DNA of 64,000 nucleotides, from positions 682,001 through 746,000 of the forward strand of contig CAWIRE010000006.1 in NCBI GenBank assembly GCA_963838385.1, written 5' to 3'. The translations under genes were made by a program, and so were the position numbers. Below are positions 53,546-63,309 of this stretch, one piece after another (positions within the stretch are counted from its first letter, which is position 1; the number at the start of each line of letters is the position of its first letter). The notes under the pieces were generated by a model. It had not been told where the DNA came from and did no database searches. It worked only from the letters and a program-made list of their open reading frames with translations. Source of the DNA: DAHUYF01 sp963838385. Lineage in GTDB: Bacteria > Pseudomonadota > Alphaproteobacteria > ATCC43930 > CGMCC-115725.

Positions 53546-55042
53546 ATGGTGGTGGTCCGGGAGAGCACGATCATCGATGCGCCGCTGGACGATGTCTGGC
53601 GCATCCTGCGCGATTTCAACGGCCATGACCGCTGGCACCCGGCGGTCGCCACCAGCGCCATCGAGGACGGGCTGCCCGTCGATGCCGTGGGCGCGGTGCG
53701 GCGCTTTCGCCTGGCCGATGGCGGCGAGCTGCGCGAGCAGCTCCTGTCGCTCTCCGACGCGGCGCATCGCCTGACCTACTGCATCCTCGAGGCGCCGCTG
53801 CCGCTGATGGGCTACGTCGCGACCATCCGGCTGAAGCCGGTGACGGACGGCGACCGGACCTTCTGGGAATGGCGCTCGGAATTCCATCCGCCGCCGACGC
53901 GCGAGGCGGAGCTCGTGGCCCTGGTGCGGGACGGGATCTATCGCGCGGGCTTCGCCGCCATCCGCCAGCGCCTGCACCGCCCCGGCGGCGCCATGCCCGT
54001 GACGGCCCGACCGTCGGCGCCGCCGGCCGCGCCGCCGCTGATCGGCCCCGTCGCGGGCGCTGCCGTCCGGGCCAAGGCGATCGTCGTCGAGCGCTATGGC
54101 GGGCCGGAGGTGCTGCGCCTCCAGGACGTCGCCGTGCCGCCGCCGGCGCGCGGCGAGGTCCGGTTGCGGCACACGGCGATCGGCGTCAATTTCATCGATG
54201 TCTACTGCCGCACCGGCTATTTCGACCTGCTGACGCCGCCCGGCATCCCCGGCATGGAGGCGGCGGCGGTCATCGAGGCGGTGGGCGACGGCGTCGAGGG
54301 CTTCCGCGTCGGCGAGCGCGTCGCCTATGCCTGTCCGCCGGTCGGCGCCTATTGCGAGCGGCGCGTCATGGCGCCCGACCTGCTGGTGCGCCTCTCCGAC
54401 GACATCCCGGACAACGTCGCCGCCGCCGCGCTGCTCAAGGGCGTGTCGGCGAGCTTCCTGCTGCACGACGTCCACCGCGTCGGGCAAGGCGACCTCGTCC
54501 TCATCCACGCCGCGGCCGGCGGCGTCGGCCAGCTCCTCGTGCAATGGGCGCGGCATCTGGGGGCGACGGTCATCGCCACCGTGTCGAGCGAGGAGAAGGC
54601 GCAGCTCGCCCTGCGCCACGGCGCCCATCACGCCATCCTTTACAGCCGCGAGGATTTCGCCGCCGCGGCGCTGCGGCTGACCGGCGGGCGCGGCGTCAAC
54701 GTCGTCTATGACGCCGTCGGCGCCGACACCTTCGACGGCTCGCTCCAGGCGCTGGCGGCGCGCGGCCATCTCGTCAGCTTCGGCCAGGCCTCGGGTCCGA
54801 TCGGCGCCCGCGACATCGGCGCGCTGGCAGCCAAATCGCTGACCCTGTCGCGACCCAATTACGGCCACTATACCGACACGGCGGAGACGCTCGCGCCGCA
54901 TGTCATGCGCCTGTTCGCGGCGCTGCGCCAGGGCATCCTGACGCTGGCGCCGCCGCGGCGCTATGCGCTCGCCGATGCCGCCCAGGCCCATCGCGACCTC
55001 GAGGAGCGACGCACCACCGGCTCGCTTGTTCTGACGGTATAG
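53546..55042 (+). CDS. SRPBCC domain fused to NADPH:quinone reductase (MDR family)
   Basis: 498 residues in one open frame from ATG 53546. Residues 1-148: SRPBCC domain like the preceding gene (RESTIIDAPLDDVWRILRDFNGHDRWHPAVATSAIED...RRFRLADGGELREQLLSLSDAAHRLTYCILEAPLPLMGYVATIRLKPV). After an Ala/Pro linker (about 149-175) comes an MDR quinone reductase: KAIVVERYGGPEVLRLQDVAVPPPARGEVRLRHTAIGVNFIDVYCRTG, the nucleotide loop LIHAAAGGVGQLLVQWARHLGATVIATVSS and RPNYGHYTDTAETLAPHVMRLFAALRQG. No catalytic zinc ligands, as in QOR. A lost stop through a base error cannot be excluded, given the indels elsewhere. Confidence 0.8.
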   Translation: MVVVRESTIIDAPLDDVWRILRDFNGHDRWHPAVATSAIEDGLPVDAVGAVRRFRLADGGELREQLLSLSDAAHRLTYCILEAPLPLMGYVATIRLKPVTDGDRTFWEWRSEFHPPPTREAELVALVRDGIYRAGFAAIRQRLHRPGGAMPVTARPSAPPAAPPLIGPVAGAAVRAKAIVVERYGGPEVLRLQDVAVPPPARGEVRLRHTAIGVNFIDVYCRTGYFDLLTPPGIPGMEAAAVIEAVGDGVEGFRVGERVAYACPPVGAYCERRVMAPDLLVRLSDDIPDNVAAAALLKGVSASFLLHDVHRVGQGDLVLIHAAAGGVGQLLVQWARHLGATVIATVSSEEKAQLALRHGAHHAILYSREDFAAAALRLTGGRGVNVVYDAVGADTFDGSLQALAARGHLVSFGQASGPIGARDIGALAAKSLTLSRPNYGHYTDTAETLAPHVMRLFAALRQGILTLAPPRRYALADAAQAHRDLEERRTTGSLVLTV

Positions 55043-55065
55043 TGTCCCGCCGCACGAGGCCCGCC

Positions 55066-55731
55066 ATGACCAAGCGCCATATCGACCTCTCCGACAAGCT
55101 CGACGACTACATCCTGTCCGTCTCGCTGCGCGAGCCGCCGGTGCTGCGCAAGCTGCGCGAGGAGACGGCGCGGCTGCCCCTGGCCGGCATGCAGATCGCG
55201 CCCGACCAGGGCCAGCTCATGGCGCTCCTGGCGCGGCTGGTGGGGGCCCGGCGCTGCCTCGAGATCGGCACCTTCACCGGCTACAGCACGCTCGCCGTGG
55301 CGCTGGCGCTGCCGCCCGACGGGCGCATCATCGCCTGCAACGTCAACCCCGAGACCACGGCAATCGCGCAACGCTACTGGGCCGCGGCCGGGGTTGCCGA
55401 CAGGATCGAGCTGCGCCTCGCCCCGGCGCTGGCGACGCTCGATGCGCTGCTCGCGGACGGCCAGGAGGCGCGCTTCGACTTCGTCTTCATCGATGCCGAC
55501 AAGGAGAATTACGACGCCTATTACGAGCGCGCGCTGCGCCTGCTGCGCGCCGGCGGGCTCATCGTCATCGACAACGTGCTATGGGGCGGCTGGGTCGCCG
55601 ACGCCCGGCGCAGGGATCCGGACACGGCGGCGCTGCGCGCGCTCAACGCCAAGCTGCATACGGACGAGCGCATCGACCTCTCGCTGCTGCCGCTGGCCGA
55701 CGGCATCACCCTGGCGCGCAAGCGCCCGTGA
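55066..55731 (+). CDS. O-methyltransferase family 3 (SAM-dependent, CCoAMT-like)
   Basis: 221 residues from ATG 55066; GTG 55042 would add 8 non-conserved residues. Class I Rossmann methyltransferase: RRCLEIGTFTGYSTLAVALALPPDGRIIACNVNPETTAIAQRYW (SAM site), FDFVFIDADKENYDAYYERALRLLRAGGLIVIDNVLWGG (divalent-metal Asp and Asn) and LHTDERIDLSLLPLADGITLARKR. Family 3 methylates catechol-like or caffeoyl-type hydroxyls. Placement downstream of a quinone reductase suggests a quinone- or aromatic-linked role, which is inference. Confidence 0.88.
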   Translation: MTKRHIDLSDKLDDYILSVSLREPPVLRKLREETARLPLAGMQIAPDQGQLMALLARLVGARRCLEIGTFTGYSTLAVALALPPDGRIIACNVNPETTAIAQRYWAAAGVADRIELRLAPALATLDALLADGQEARFDFVFIDADKENYDAYYERALRLLRAGGLIVIDNVLWGGWVADARRRDPDTAALRALNAKLHTDERIDLSLLPLADGITLARKRP

Positions 55732-55749
55732 TCGGCGGCGCCGGCGGCG

Positions 55750-56214
55750 TTAGCTCGCATTCCCGAAGATCGCGTCATGGACAACGTCGCCCGGCTTGAT
55801 GCCGAGGCGCGCGACGGTGCCGCCATTGAGCTCGAGCACGGCGCGCACCGGCACCTTGGACGAGATGGTCGCCTCCGACAGCGGCACGGCGCGCTCATGG
55901 ATGTCGGCGACGCGGCCGTCCTCGGCGATGAACAGCATGTCGAGCGGGATGAGCGTGTTCTTCATCCAGAAGGTCGCGATGCGCTCGCTGCCGAGATCGA
56001 ACAGCATGCCGGCATCGGGGGCGAGATCGCGGCGGAACATCAGCCCTTGCTCCTGCTGCGCCGGCGTCAAAGCAAGTTCGATGGCAAAGCGCCGCGGCCC
56101 GGACGCGGTGTCGATGGTGAGCGAGGATGTCTTGAAGACGGCAAGCTGCGCCTGGGCGCCGAGGGTGAGCGCCAGCAGCACGGCGAGGACGAGAAGCGGA
56201 CGAAGACGGGACAT
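55750..56214 (-). CDS. DUF192 exported protein
   Basis: 154 residues from ATG 56214. Signal peptide MSRLRPLLVLAVLLALTLGAQA. DUF192 core: FAIELALTPAQQEQGLMFRRDLAPDAGMLFDLGSERIATFWMKNTLIPLDMLFIAEDGRVADIHERAVPLSEATISSKVPVRAVLELNGGTVARLGIKPGDVV. The motif QxQGLMxR...MLFxF...FWMKNTxIPLDMxFI is diagnostic. Function unknown; small barrel fold, periplasmic. Confidence 0.9.
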   Translation of the reverse strand: MSRLRPLLVLAVLLALTLGAQAQLAVFKTSSLTIDTASGPRRFAIELALTPAQQEQGLMFRRDLAPDAGMLFDLGSERIATFWMKNTLIPLDMLFIAEDGRVADIHERAVPLSEATISSKVPVRAVLELNGGTVARLGIKPGDVVHDAIFGNAS

Positions 56215-56428
56215 GGGGCGAGCGGCGGGCGTGTTGCGGCGGGACGGGACCGGTTCTAGCCCGGGCGCCGCCGACGCGGCAAGACGCTGCGGCGCAGCCT
56301 TAAGCGATCGTGAACGCTTGCCTCGCCCACGCCTAAAATGTCCCGCGCGTTCGCCGCGATAGGTTTTGACTCGGGCCCGCCCCTCCCGGAGCATGGCGCG
56401 CTTTGGTTGCGCCGCAGGAGAGCGAGGC

Positions 56429-57172
56429 ATGTCGCAGAGGCCGCAGGCCGCCATCGGGGAAGCCGCGCCGTTCTTCGGCGACCGGCTGTGGCGCGAGCTT
56501 CAGGGCTCGGCGATCTATGAATGGGCGATCCATCGCGCGGTGACGCTGTGGTTCCTGCTGCTGGCGGCCAACCTTGCCGTCGGCCTGCTGGCGAGCGCCG
56601 GCAAGCTCGACCTCGCCGCGCCCGGCACCCTGACGCTGGCGGCGGTCGCCGACATGCTGTCGCGCTTCTTCACCCTCGCCTTCTTCGTCGTCGCCGCCTG
56701 GCTCACCCTCGTCCGCTCGCAACCCGTCGCCAAGGCGCGGGGGCTGCTGCCGCGGCTCACCGCGCTGCTGGCGGTGACGCTGCTCTTTGTCTTGCCGTTC
56801 CTGCCGCGGCTTGCTCCGGCGCCGACCTGGCTGCTCTTTCTCTCCGCGGCGCTGGCCTTCATCGGCAATGCGCTGGCGCTGCTGGTGCTCAACCGGCTCG
56901 GCCGCTCGTTCAGCGTCATGTCCGAGGCGCGCCGCTTGGTCACTGGCGGCCCCTACCGCATCGTACGCCATCCGCTCTATCTCACCGAGGAGATCGCCAT
57001 CCTCGGCATCTTCCTGCCTTACTGGGGCTGGCCGGCCGTGCTGCTGTTCGCGACCCATCTCGCGCTGCAGCTGCTGCGCCTGCGCAACGAGGAGCAGGTG
57101 CTGCGCGAGACGTTCCCCGACTACGCCGACTATGCGCGCCGCACCGCGCGTCTCGTCCCCGGCCTGTGGTGA
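56429..57172 (+). CDS. Isoprenylcysteine carboxyl methyltransferase (ICMT/PEMT)-like membrane protein
   Basis: 247 residues. ATG 56429 (MSQRPQAAIGEAAPF) has an AGGAGAGCGAGG ribosome site. Five membrane helices, then the conserved C-terminal block RRLVTGGPYRIVRHPLYLTEEIAILG (the GPYRxxRHPxYL SAM-binding motif) and RNEEQVLRETFPDYADYARRTARLVPGLW. Bacterial members methylate unknown lipidic or thiol substrates; not linked to prenylated proteins. Confidence 0.85.
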   Translation: MSQRPQAAIGEAAPFFGDRLWRELQGSAIYEWAIHRAVTLWFLLLAANLAVGLLASAGKLDLAAPGTLTLAAVADMLSRFFTLAFFVVAAWLTLVRSQPVAKARGLLPRLTALLAVTLLFVLPFLPRLAPAPTWLLFLSAALAFIGNALALLVLNRLGRSFSVMSEARRLVTGGPYRIVRHPLYLTEEIAILGIFLPYWGWPAVLLFATHLALQLLRLRNEEQVLRETFPDYADYARRTARLVPGLW

Positions 57173-58507
57173 TCAGCGGAAGAAGATCAGCTGCGCCAGC
57201 AGCAGCCAGGGCAGCAGGCAGGCCATCGCCCAGCCGATATAGCCGAAGAAATTGGGCATGGCGACGCCCTGCTGCTCCGCTAGGCGCTTGATCAGCAGGT
57301 TGGGCGCATTGCCGGTATAGGTGAGCGCGCCGAAATATGCCGCCGCCGCCGAGATCGCCGCCAGCGTGCGCGGCAGCCCGGCGACGAGATGCGCCGCATC
57401 GCCGCCCGCGAAGCCGAAGAACACCAGGTAAGTGGGCGCGTTGTCGAGCACCGCCGAGAGCAGGCCGGTGGCCCAGTAGAACAGCGGATCGTTCGGCACG
57501 CCGCCGCTCATCAGCCGGTCGAACAGCGGCGCCGCCGGCCCGGCGGGCCCCGCCGCGATCATCGCCATCACCGGAATGATGGTGATGAAGATGCCGGCAA
57601 ACAGGATCGCCACCTCGATCATCGGCTCCCAATCGAACTCGTTGCGTCGCCGCGTCTCGCGCGGCGTCAGCGCCAGCGACAGCAGCGCCGCCGCCAGCAG
57701 CAGCGATGTCGCCGACGATCGTCGGCGGCGTCCCACCGCAGGTGAGGAACGCCGAGCGCCCGGCGGCGCCGCCCAGAAGGCGCGCAGCAGCACCGCGACG
57801 ATGATGAGCGCCAGCAGCAGCAGGTTGACGGCGCCTTCGAGCCCGAGCTTCTCGATCTCCGGCAGCACCGCCGGATCGGCGCGGCGGGCGCGGCGCGCGA
57901 AATGGCGGTCGAGCGCGTAGAAGCTCGCCAGCAGTCCGCCGGCGACCAGCAGGGTCGGCGCCCAGAGATGGGTCAGCGGCCACAGGAACGGCACCCCGGC
58001 GAGAAAGCCGAGGAAGATCGGCGGATTGCCGAGCGGCGTCAGCGCGCCGCCGACATTGGCGACCAGCAGGATGAGGAAGATGATGATATGCGCGCCGTGC
58101 CGGCGATGGCGGTTGGCGCGGATCAGCGGCCGGATCATCAGCATGGCGGCGCCGGTGGTGCCGACGAAGCTCGCCAGCACCCCGCCAATGGCCAGCAGCG
58201 CGGTGTTCACCGCCGGCCCGCCGTGCGGCACGCCGGTGACGCGCAAGCCCCCCGCCACGGTGTAGAGCGCGCCGAGCAGCAGGATGAACGGCAGGTAGTG
58301 CTGCAGCACCGTTTCGAGGACGACCTCGAACACCATCCCCGGCCGGTCGAGCCCCGTCGCCGGCACCAGGAAGGCCAGAGACCACAGCGCGGTCCAGATC
58401 GGGTAGTGGCGATGCCATTGCCGCGCCGCCAGCAGCGGCGCGCAGGCGATGGTCAGCAGCAATCCCAGGAACGGCACCGCCCAAAGCGGCGAAGCGAAAA
58501 CGGTCAT
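57173..58507 (-). CDS. Sodium:proton antiporter-like ion transporter (CitMHS/ArsB superfamily), possible paired indels
   Basis: 444 residues from ATG 58507, about 11 membrane helices: FASPLWAVPFLGLLLTIACAPLLAARQWHRHYP, AVNTALLAIGGVLASFVGTTGAAMLMIRPLIRANRHRRHGAHIIIFLILLVANVGGALTPLGNPPIFLGFLAGVPF and NAPTYLVFFGFA. The GTTGAAMLMIRP and LTPLGNPP motifs are standard. One segment in mid-protein (GARRSSPAVGRRRRSSATS, 57710-57770) is oddly basic for this position. In the next frame it reads GRSAFLTCGGTPPTIVGDI, more plausible for the loop, so two compensating indels are likely. Confidence 0.8.
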   Translation of the reverse strand: MTVFASPLWAVPFLGLLLTIACAPLLAARQWHRHYPIWTALWSLAFLVPATGLDRPGMVFEVVLETVLQHYLPFILLLGALYTVAGGLRVTGVPHGGPAVNTALLAIGGVLASFVGTTGAAMLMIRPLIRANRHRRHGAHIIIFLILLVANVGGALTPLGNPPIFLGFLAGVPFLWPLTHLWAPTLLVAGGLLASFYALDRHFARRARRADPAVLPEIEKLGLEGAVNLLLLALIIVAVLLRAFWAAPPGARRSSPAVGRRRRSSATSLLLAAALLSLALTPRETRRRNEFDWEPMIEVAILFAGIFITIIPVMAMIAAGPAGPAAPLFDRLMSGGVPNDPLFYWATGLLSAVLDNAPTYLVFFGFAGGDAAHLVAGLPRTLAAISAAAAYFGALTYTGNAPNLLIKRLAEQQGVAMPNFFGYIGWAMACLLPWLLLAQLIFFR

Positions 58508-58648
58508 GCGCCGACTATGCTGTGGCGCCGCCGCCGAGGCCAGAGGGTGCGGCGGTGCAACCGGCCAACGACGCGCCCCCCGCCTTGCTCCCGCCCCGCG
58601 CGCGCGATAGGCTCGGCGCCACTCAAGAAAAACCCGAGGGAAGCCGCC

Positions 58649-59275
58649 ATGGACATGACCGGAGAGTTCCTGATCCCGGCACCGCGCCAGAAAGTCTGGG
58701 CAGCGCTCAACGATCCCGAGATCCTGAAGCAATCGATCCCGGGCTGCGAAGAGATCGAGAAGCTGTCCGACACCGAGATGCAGGCCAAGGTCACCGCCAA
58801 GGTGGGACCGGTAAAGGCGCGCTTCGGCGGCAAGGTCACGCTCAGCGATCTCGACCCGCCCAACGGCTACAAGATCACCGGCGAAGGCAGCGGCGGCGCC
58901 GCCGGCTTCGCCAAGGGCGGCGCCACCGTCCGGCTCAGCGATGCCGATGGCGGCACCAAGCTCGCCTACACCGTGGAAGCGCATGTCGGCGGCAAGCTCG
59001 CGCAGATCGGCTCGCGGCTGATCGACGCCACCGCGCGCAAGATGGCGGAGGATTTCTTCTCGCGCTTCTCCACCGCGGTGGGCGGCGCCGCGGCCACGCC
59101 CGAGCCCGCCCTTCAGGCGGCGGCCGCGGGCGCTGCGCCCGAACCGCCGCCCGTCGCCGCCGCCAAGCCCCCGGCGGCCGCCTCGCCGCGGCTGCCGCCC
59201 CTCGTCTGGGTGGCCGGGCTGGTGATCATCATCGCCGTGCTGCTCTATGTCTTCACCCGCGGCGGCGGGCACTGA
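58649..59275 (+). CDS. coxG: CoxG-type SRPBCC membrane-anchored protein
   Basis: 208 residues from ATG 58649. N-terminal SRPBCC domain of the CO dehydrogenase G type: MDMTGEFLIPAPRQKVWAALNDPEILKQSIPGCEEIEKLSDTEMQAKVTAKVGPVKARFGGKVTLSDLDPPNGYKITGEGSGGAAGFAKGGATVRL. A Pro/Ala linker and a C-terminal membrane anchor follow (LVWVAGLVIIIAVLLYVFTRGGG). CoxG anchors Cox hydroxylases to the membrane in studied cases. It heads the cox-like operon (coxG-S-L-M-D), with a 131-bp gap to coxS. Confidence 0.9.
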   Translation: MDMTGEFLIPAPRQKVWAALNDPEILKQSIPGCEEIEKLSDTEMQAKVTAKVGPVKARFGGKVTLSDLDPPNGYKITGEGSGGAAGFAKGGATVRLSDADGGTKLAYTVEAHVGGKLAQIGSRLIDATARKMAEDFFSRFSTAVGGAAATPEPALQAAAAGAAPEPPPVAAAKPPAAASPRLPPLVWVAGLVIIIAVLLYVFTRGGGH

Positions 59276-59406
59276 TCGGCTTGACCCGGCGTGCCCGGCG
59301 CACGAAACTCGACGGATATCCTGGCTCTCGCGGCGCTCCGGGCGGCTTTCGGCGAGCGTGGCGGCGCGGAAGCGGTTTTTGACAACAACATAAGGGAGTG
59401 AAGTCC

Positions 59407-59879
<473 letters not shown>

Positions 59880-59880
<1 letters not shown>

Positions 59881-62252
59881 TGTCCACCACCGGCATCGGC
59901 GCCGCGGTGCGCCGCAAGGAAGATGCCCGCTTCCTCACGGGACGCGGAACCTACACCGACGACATCAACCGGCCCGGCGAAGTCCACGCCTTCCTCCTGC
60001 GCAGCCCGCATGCCCATGCCGAGCTGCGCGGCATCGACACGGCCAAGGCCAAGGCGGCGCCCGGCGTGATCGCGATCTTCACCGGCGCCGACATGCAGGT
60101 GGGCGGGCTGCCTTGCGGCTGGCTGATCCATTCCAAGGACGGCAGCCCGATGGCGGAGCCGCCGCATCCGGTGCTGGCGCAAGGCAAGGTGCGCCATGTC
60201 GGCGATCCCGTCGCCGTCGTCATCGCCGAGACGCGCTCGCAGGCCAAGGACGCCGCCGAGCTGATCGTGGTCGATTACAAGCCGCTCCCGGCGGTGGTCT
60301 CGGCCGAGGACGCGCTGAAGCCCGGCGCGCCCCAGCTCCACGAGCAGGCCAAGGGCAATCTCTGCTACGACTGGCATCTCGGCGACAAGGCGGCGGTCGA
60401 CGCCGCCTTCGCCAAGGCGGCGCATGTCACCCGGCTCGACATCGTCAACAACCGCCTGGTGGCCAACGCGATGGAGCCGCGCGCGGCGATCGGCGAGTAT
60501 GACCGCGCCACGGGCGAATACACGCTCTACACCACCAGCCAGAATCCCCATGTCATCCGGCTGCTGATGGGCGCCTTCGTGCTGCAGCTGCCGGAGCACA
60601 AGCTCAGGGTGGTGGCGCCCGATGTCGGCGGCGGCTTCGGCTCGAAGATCTATCACTATGCCGAAGAAGCGATCGTCACCTGGGCGGCGCCGCATATCGG
60701 CCGGCCGGTGAAATGGACGGCCGAGCGCGGCGAGAGCTTCGCGTCGGATGCGCAGGGCCGCGACCATGTCACCCATGCCGAGCTCGCGCTCGACAAGGAC
60801 GGCAAGTTCCTGGCGCTCAGGGTCGCGACCATCGCCAATCTCGGGGGATATCTCTCCACCTTCGCGACCGCGATCCCGACATATCTCTATGGCACGCTGC
60901 TCGCCGGCACCTATACGACGCCGGCGGTCTATGTCGAGGTCAAGTCCGCCTTCACCAACACCGTGCCGGTCGACGCCTATCGCGGCGCCGGGCGGCCCGA
61001 GGCCTGCTATGTCATCGAGCGCATCGTCGACACCGCGGCGCGCGAATTGAAGGTCGATCCGGCGGAGCTGCGCCGGCGCAACTTCATCCCCAAGGACGCC
61101 TATCCCTACCAGACGCCGGTGGCGCTCACCTATGACAGCGGCGACTACTTCACCACCCTCGACATGGCGCTGAAGGCGGCCGATTACGCCGGCTTCGCGC
61201 AACGCCGGGCGGAGGCGGCCAAGCGCGGCAAGCTGCGCGGCATCGGCATCGCCACCTATATCGAGGCCTGCGGCATCGCGCCCTCGGCGGTGGCCGGCGC
61301 CCTCGGCGCCCGCGCCGGCCTCTACGAGACGGCGGAGCTGCGCGTCCATCCCACCGGCAGCATCACCGTCTTCACCGGCACCCACAGCCACGGCCAGGGC
61401 CACGAGACCACCTTCGCACAGCTTGTCTCCGACCGGCTGGGCGTGCCGCTGGAGATGGTCGATGTCGTCCATGGCGACACCAACAAGATCCCCTTCGGCA
61501 TGGGGACCTATGGCTCGCGCTCGCTGCCGGTCGGCGGCTCGGCGCTGGTCAAGGCGATGGACAAGGTGGTGAACAAGGGCAAGAAGATCGCCGCCCATCT
61601 GCTCGAGGCCGCCGAGGCGGACATCGAGTTCAAGGACGGCAAGTTCCAGGTCTCCGGCACGGACAAGAACGTCGCCTTCGGCCAGGTCGCCTTCGCCGCC
61701 TATGTGCCGCACAACTACCCGATCGAGGAGCTCGAGCCCGGCCTCGACGAGACCGCCTTCTACGATCCCAAGAACTTCACCTATCCCGCGGGCTGCCACA
61801 TCGCCGAGATCGAGGTCGACCGCGACACCGGCGACATCGCGGTGGTGCGCTTCACCGCCGCCGACGATTTCGGCCGCATCATCAACCCGATGATCGTCGA
61901 AGGCCAGGTCCATGGCGGTCTCGCCCAGGGCATCGGGCAGGCGCTGCTGGAGAACGCGGTCTATGACGCGGACGGCCAGCTCGTGACCGGCTCCTTCATG
62001 GACTACTGCATGCCGCGGGCCGACAATCTGCCGTCCTTCGAGGTTGCCACCCACACGACGCTGTGCACGCACAACCCGCTCGGCGTCAAAGGCTGCGGCG
62101 AGGCCGGCGCGATCGGCGCGCCGGCAGCGATCATGAATGCCGTCGCCGACGCGCTGGCGCCGCTCGGCGTCGGCGCTCTCGACATGCCGGCAACGTCCGA
62201 GCGCGTATGGCGGGCGATCGCGGCCAAGACCATGCCCCAGGCGGCGGAATAA
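59880..62252 (+). CDS. coxL: Mo-hydroxylase large subunit, form II CODH-like (CoxL)
   Basis: 790 residues from ATG 59880. Molybdopterin-cytosine-dinucleotide binding regions: VAPDVGGGFGSKIYHYAEEAIVTWAA, GTHSHGQGHETTFAQLVSDRLG, GGSALVKAMDKVV and VKGCGEAGAIGAPAAIMNAVADAL with the catalytic Glu. The active-site motif is AYRGAGR (residues 366-372), form II, not the AYRCSFR of true CO dehydrogenase. Form II enzymes oxidise other small substrates, with CO activity unproven. Molybdate uptake genes at 16 kb would supply the metal. Confidence 0.93.
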
Positions 62253-62265
62253 GGGAGAGACAGCC

Positions 62266-63060
62266 ATGTACAACTTCGACTATCAGCGGGCCCAGAACGT
62301 CGCCGACGCGGCCAAGACCCTCGGCGCCAAGGAAGAGGCGAAGCTGCTCGCCGGCGGGATGACGCTCATCCCGACCCTGAAGCAGCGCCTCGCCAAGCCC
62401 TCCGACCTGATCGATCTCGGCGGCATCGCCGAGCTCAAGGGCATCAAGCGCGACGGCAATGCGGTGGTCATCGGCGCGATGACGCGGCACGTCGAGGTCG
62501 CCACATCCGATGTGGTGAAGGGCGCCATTCCGGCGCTGGCGCATCTCGCCGAGCTGATCGGCGATCCGCAGGTGCGCAACCGCGGCACGATCGGCGGCTC
62601 CATCGCCAACAACGACCCCGCTGCCGATTATCCGGCGGCGGTGCTCGGGCTCAACGCCACGGTGATCACCAACAAGCGGCGCATCGCCGCCGACGATTTC
62701 TTCAAGGGCATGTTCGAGACTGCGCTCGCCCCCGACGAGATCATCACCGCGGTGAGCTTCCCGGTGGCGGAGAAGGCGGGCTACGAGAAGTTCCGCAACC
62801 CCGCCTCGCGCTACGCCGTGGTCGGCGTGATGGCGGCGCGCACCGGTGGCGGCGTGCGCGTCGCGGTCACCGGCGCCGGTCCCGTCGTCTTCCGCCAGAA
62901 GGAGATGGAGGCGGCGCTCGCCAAATCCTGGAGCCCCGACGCCGTGGCCAACGTCAAGCAAAGCGCCTCGGGCCTCAACGCCGACATCCACGCCAGCGCC
63001 GAATACCGCGCCCATCTGGTCACCATCATGGCCAAGCGCGCGGTCGCCGCCGCGGGCTGA
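62266..63060 (+). CDS. coxM: Mo-hydroxylase FAD subunit (CoxM-like)
   Basis: 264 residues from ATG 62266 after a GGGAGAGA site. FAD motifs: AKLLAGGMTLIPTLKQRLAKPSDLIDLGGI and GDPQVRNRGTIGGSIANNDPAADYPAAVLGL. A C-terminal CO-deh_flav domain follows (FRNPASRYAVVGVMAARTGGGVRVAVTGAGPVVFRQKEMEAAL). It is slightly short relative to some CoxM proteins but complete. It receives electrons from CoxS. Confidence 0.92.
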   Translation: MYNFDYQRAQNVADAAKTLGAKEEAKLLAGGMTLIPTLKQRLAKPSDLIDLGGIAELKGIKRDGNAVVIGAMTRHVEVATSDVVKGAIPALAHLAELIGDPQVRNRGTIGGSIANNDPAADYPAAVLGLNATVITNKRRIAADDFFKGMFETALAPDEIITAVSFPVAEKAGYEKFRNPASRYAVVGVMAARTGGGVRVAVTGAGPVVFRQKEMEAALAKSWSPDAVANVKQSASGLNADIHASAEYRAHLVTIMAKRAVAAAG

Positions 63061-63076
63061 CGGCGAGGCTTAGAAT

Positions 63077-63239
63077 CCCTCTCCCCTCGTGGGAGAGGGA
63101 GGGGCCCATGGCGACGCCATGGGAGGGTGCGGCGCGACGCGCGAAGCGCGTCGTCGTCGGCGGGCGCCAGCGATTGCGCAGCAATCGCGAAAGCCCGCTC
63201 AGTGCGGACTAGCAACCCTCTCCCACAAGGGGAGAGGGA
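63077..63239. repeat. Composite intergenic repeat, copy 2 of both hairpin families
   Basis: Outer arms CCCTCTCCC...GGGAGAGGG (63077 onward) and CCCTCTCCC-ACAA-GGGGAGAGGG (to 63239) match the 5339-5459 repeat. Between them lie GACGCGC-gaa-GCGCGTC and GCGATTGC-gca-GCAATCGC enclosed by GCGGGC...GCCCGC, the same unit as at 1843-1911. A further palindrome ATGGCG-ACGCCAT sits at about 63109-63121. It separates coxM and coxD. Confidence 0.75.
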
Positions 63240-63309
63240 TAAGGTCCGCCCTTTCTTGCCATTGCGCGCTCCGCCTTCTAGAACCCTTAAAACGTCGGAA
63301 CGGATCCTC

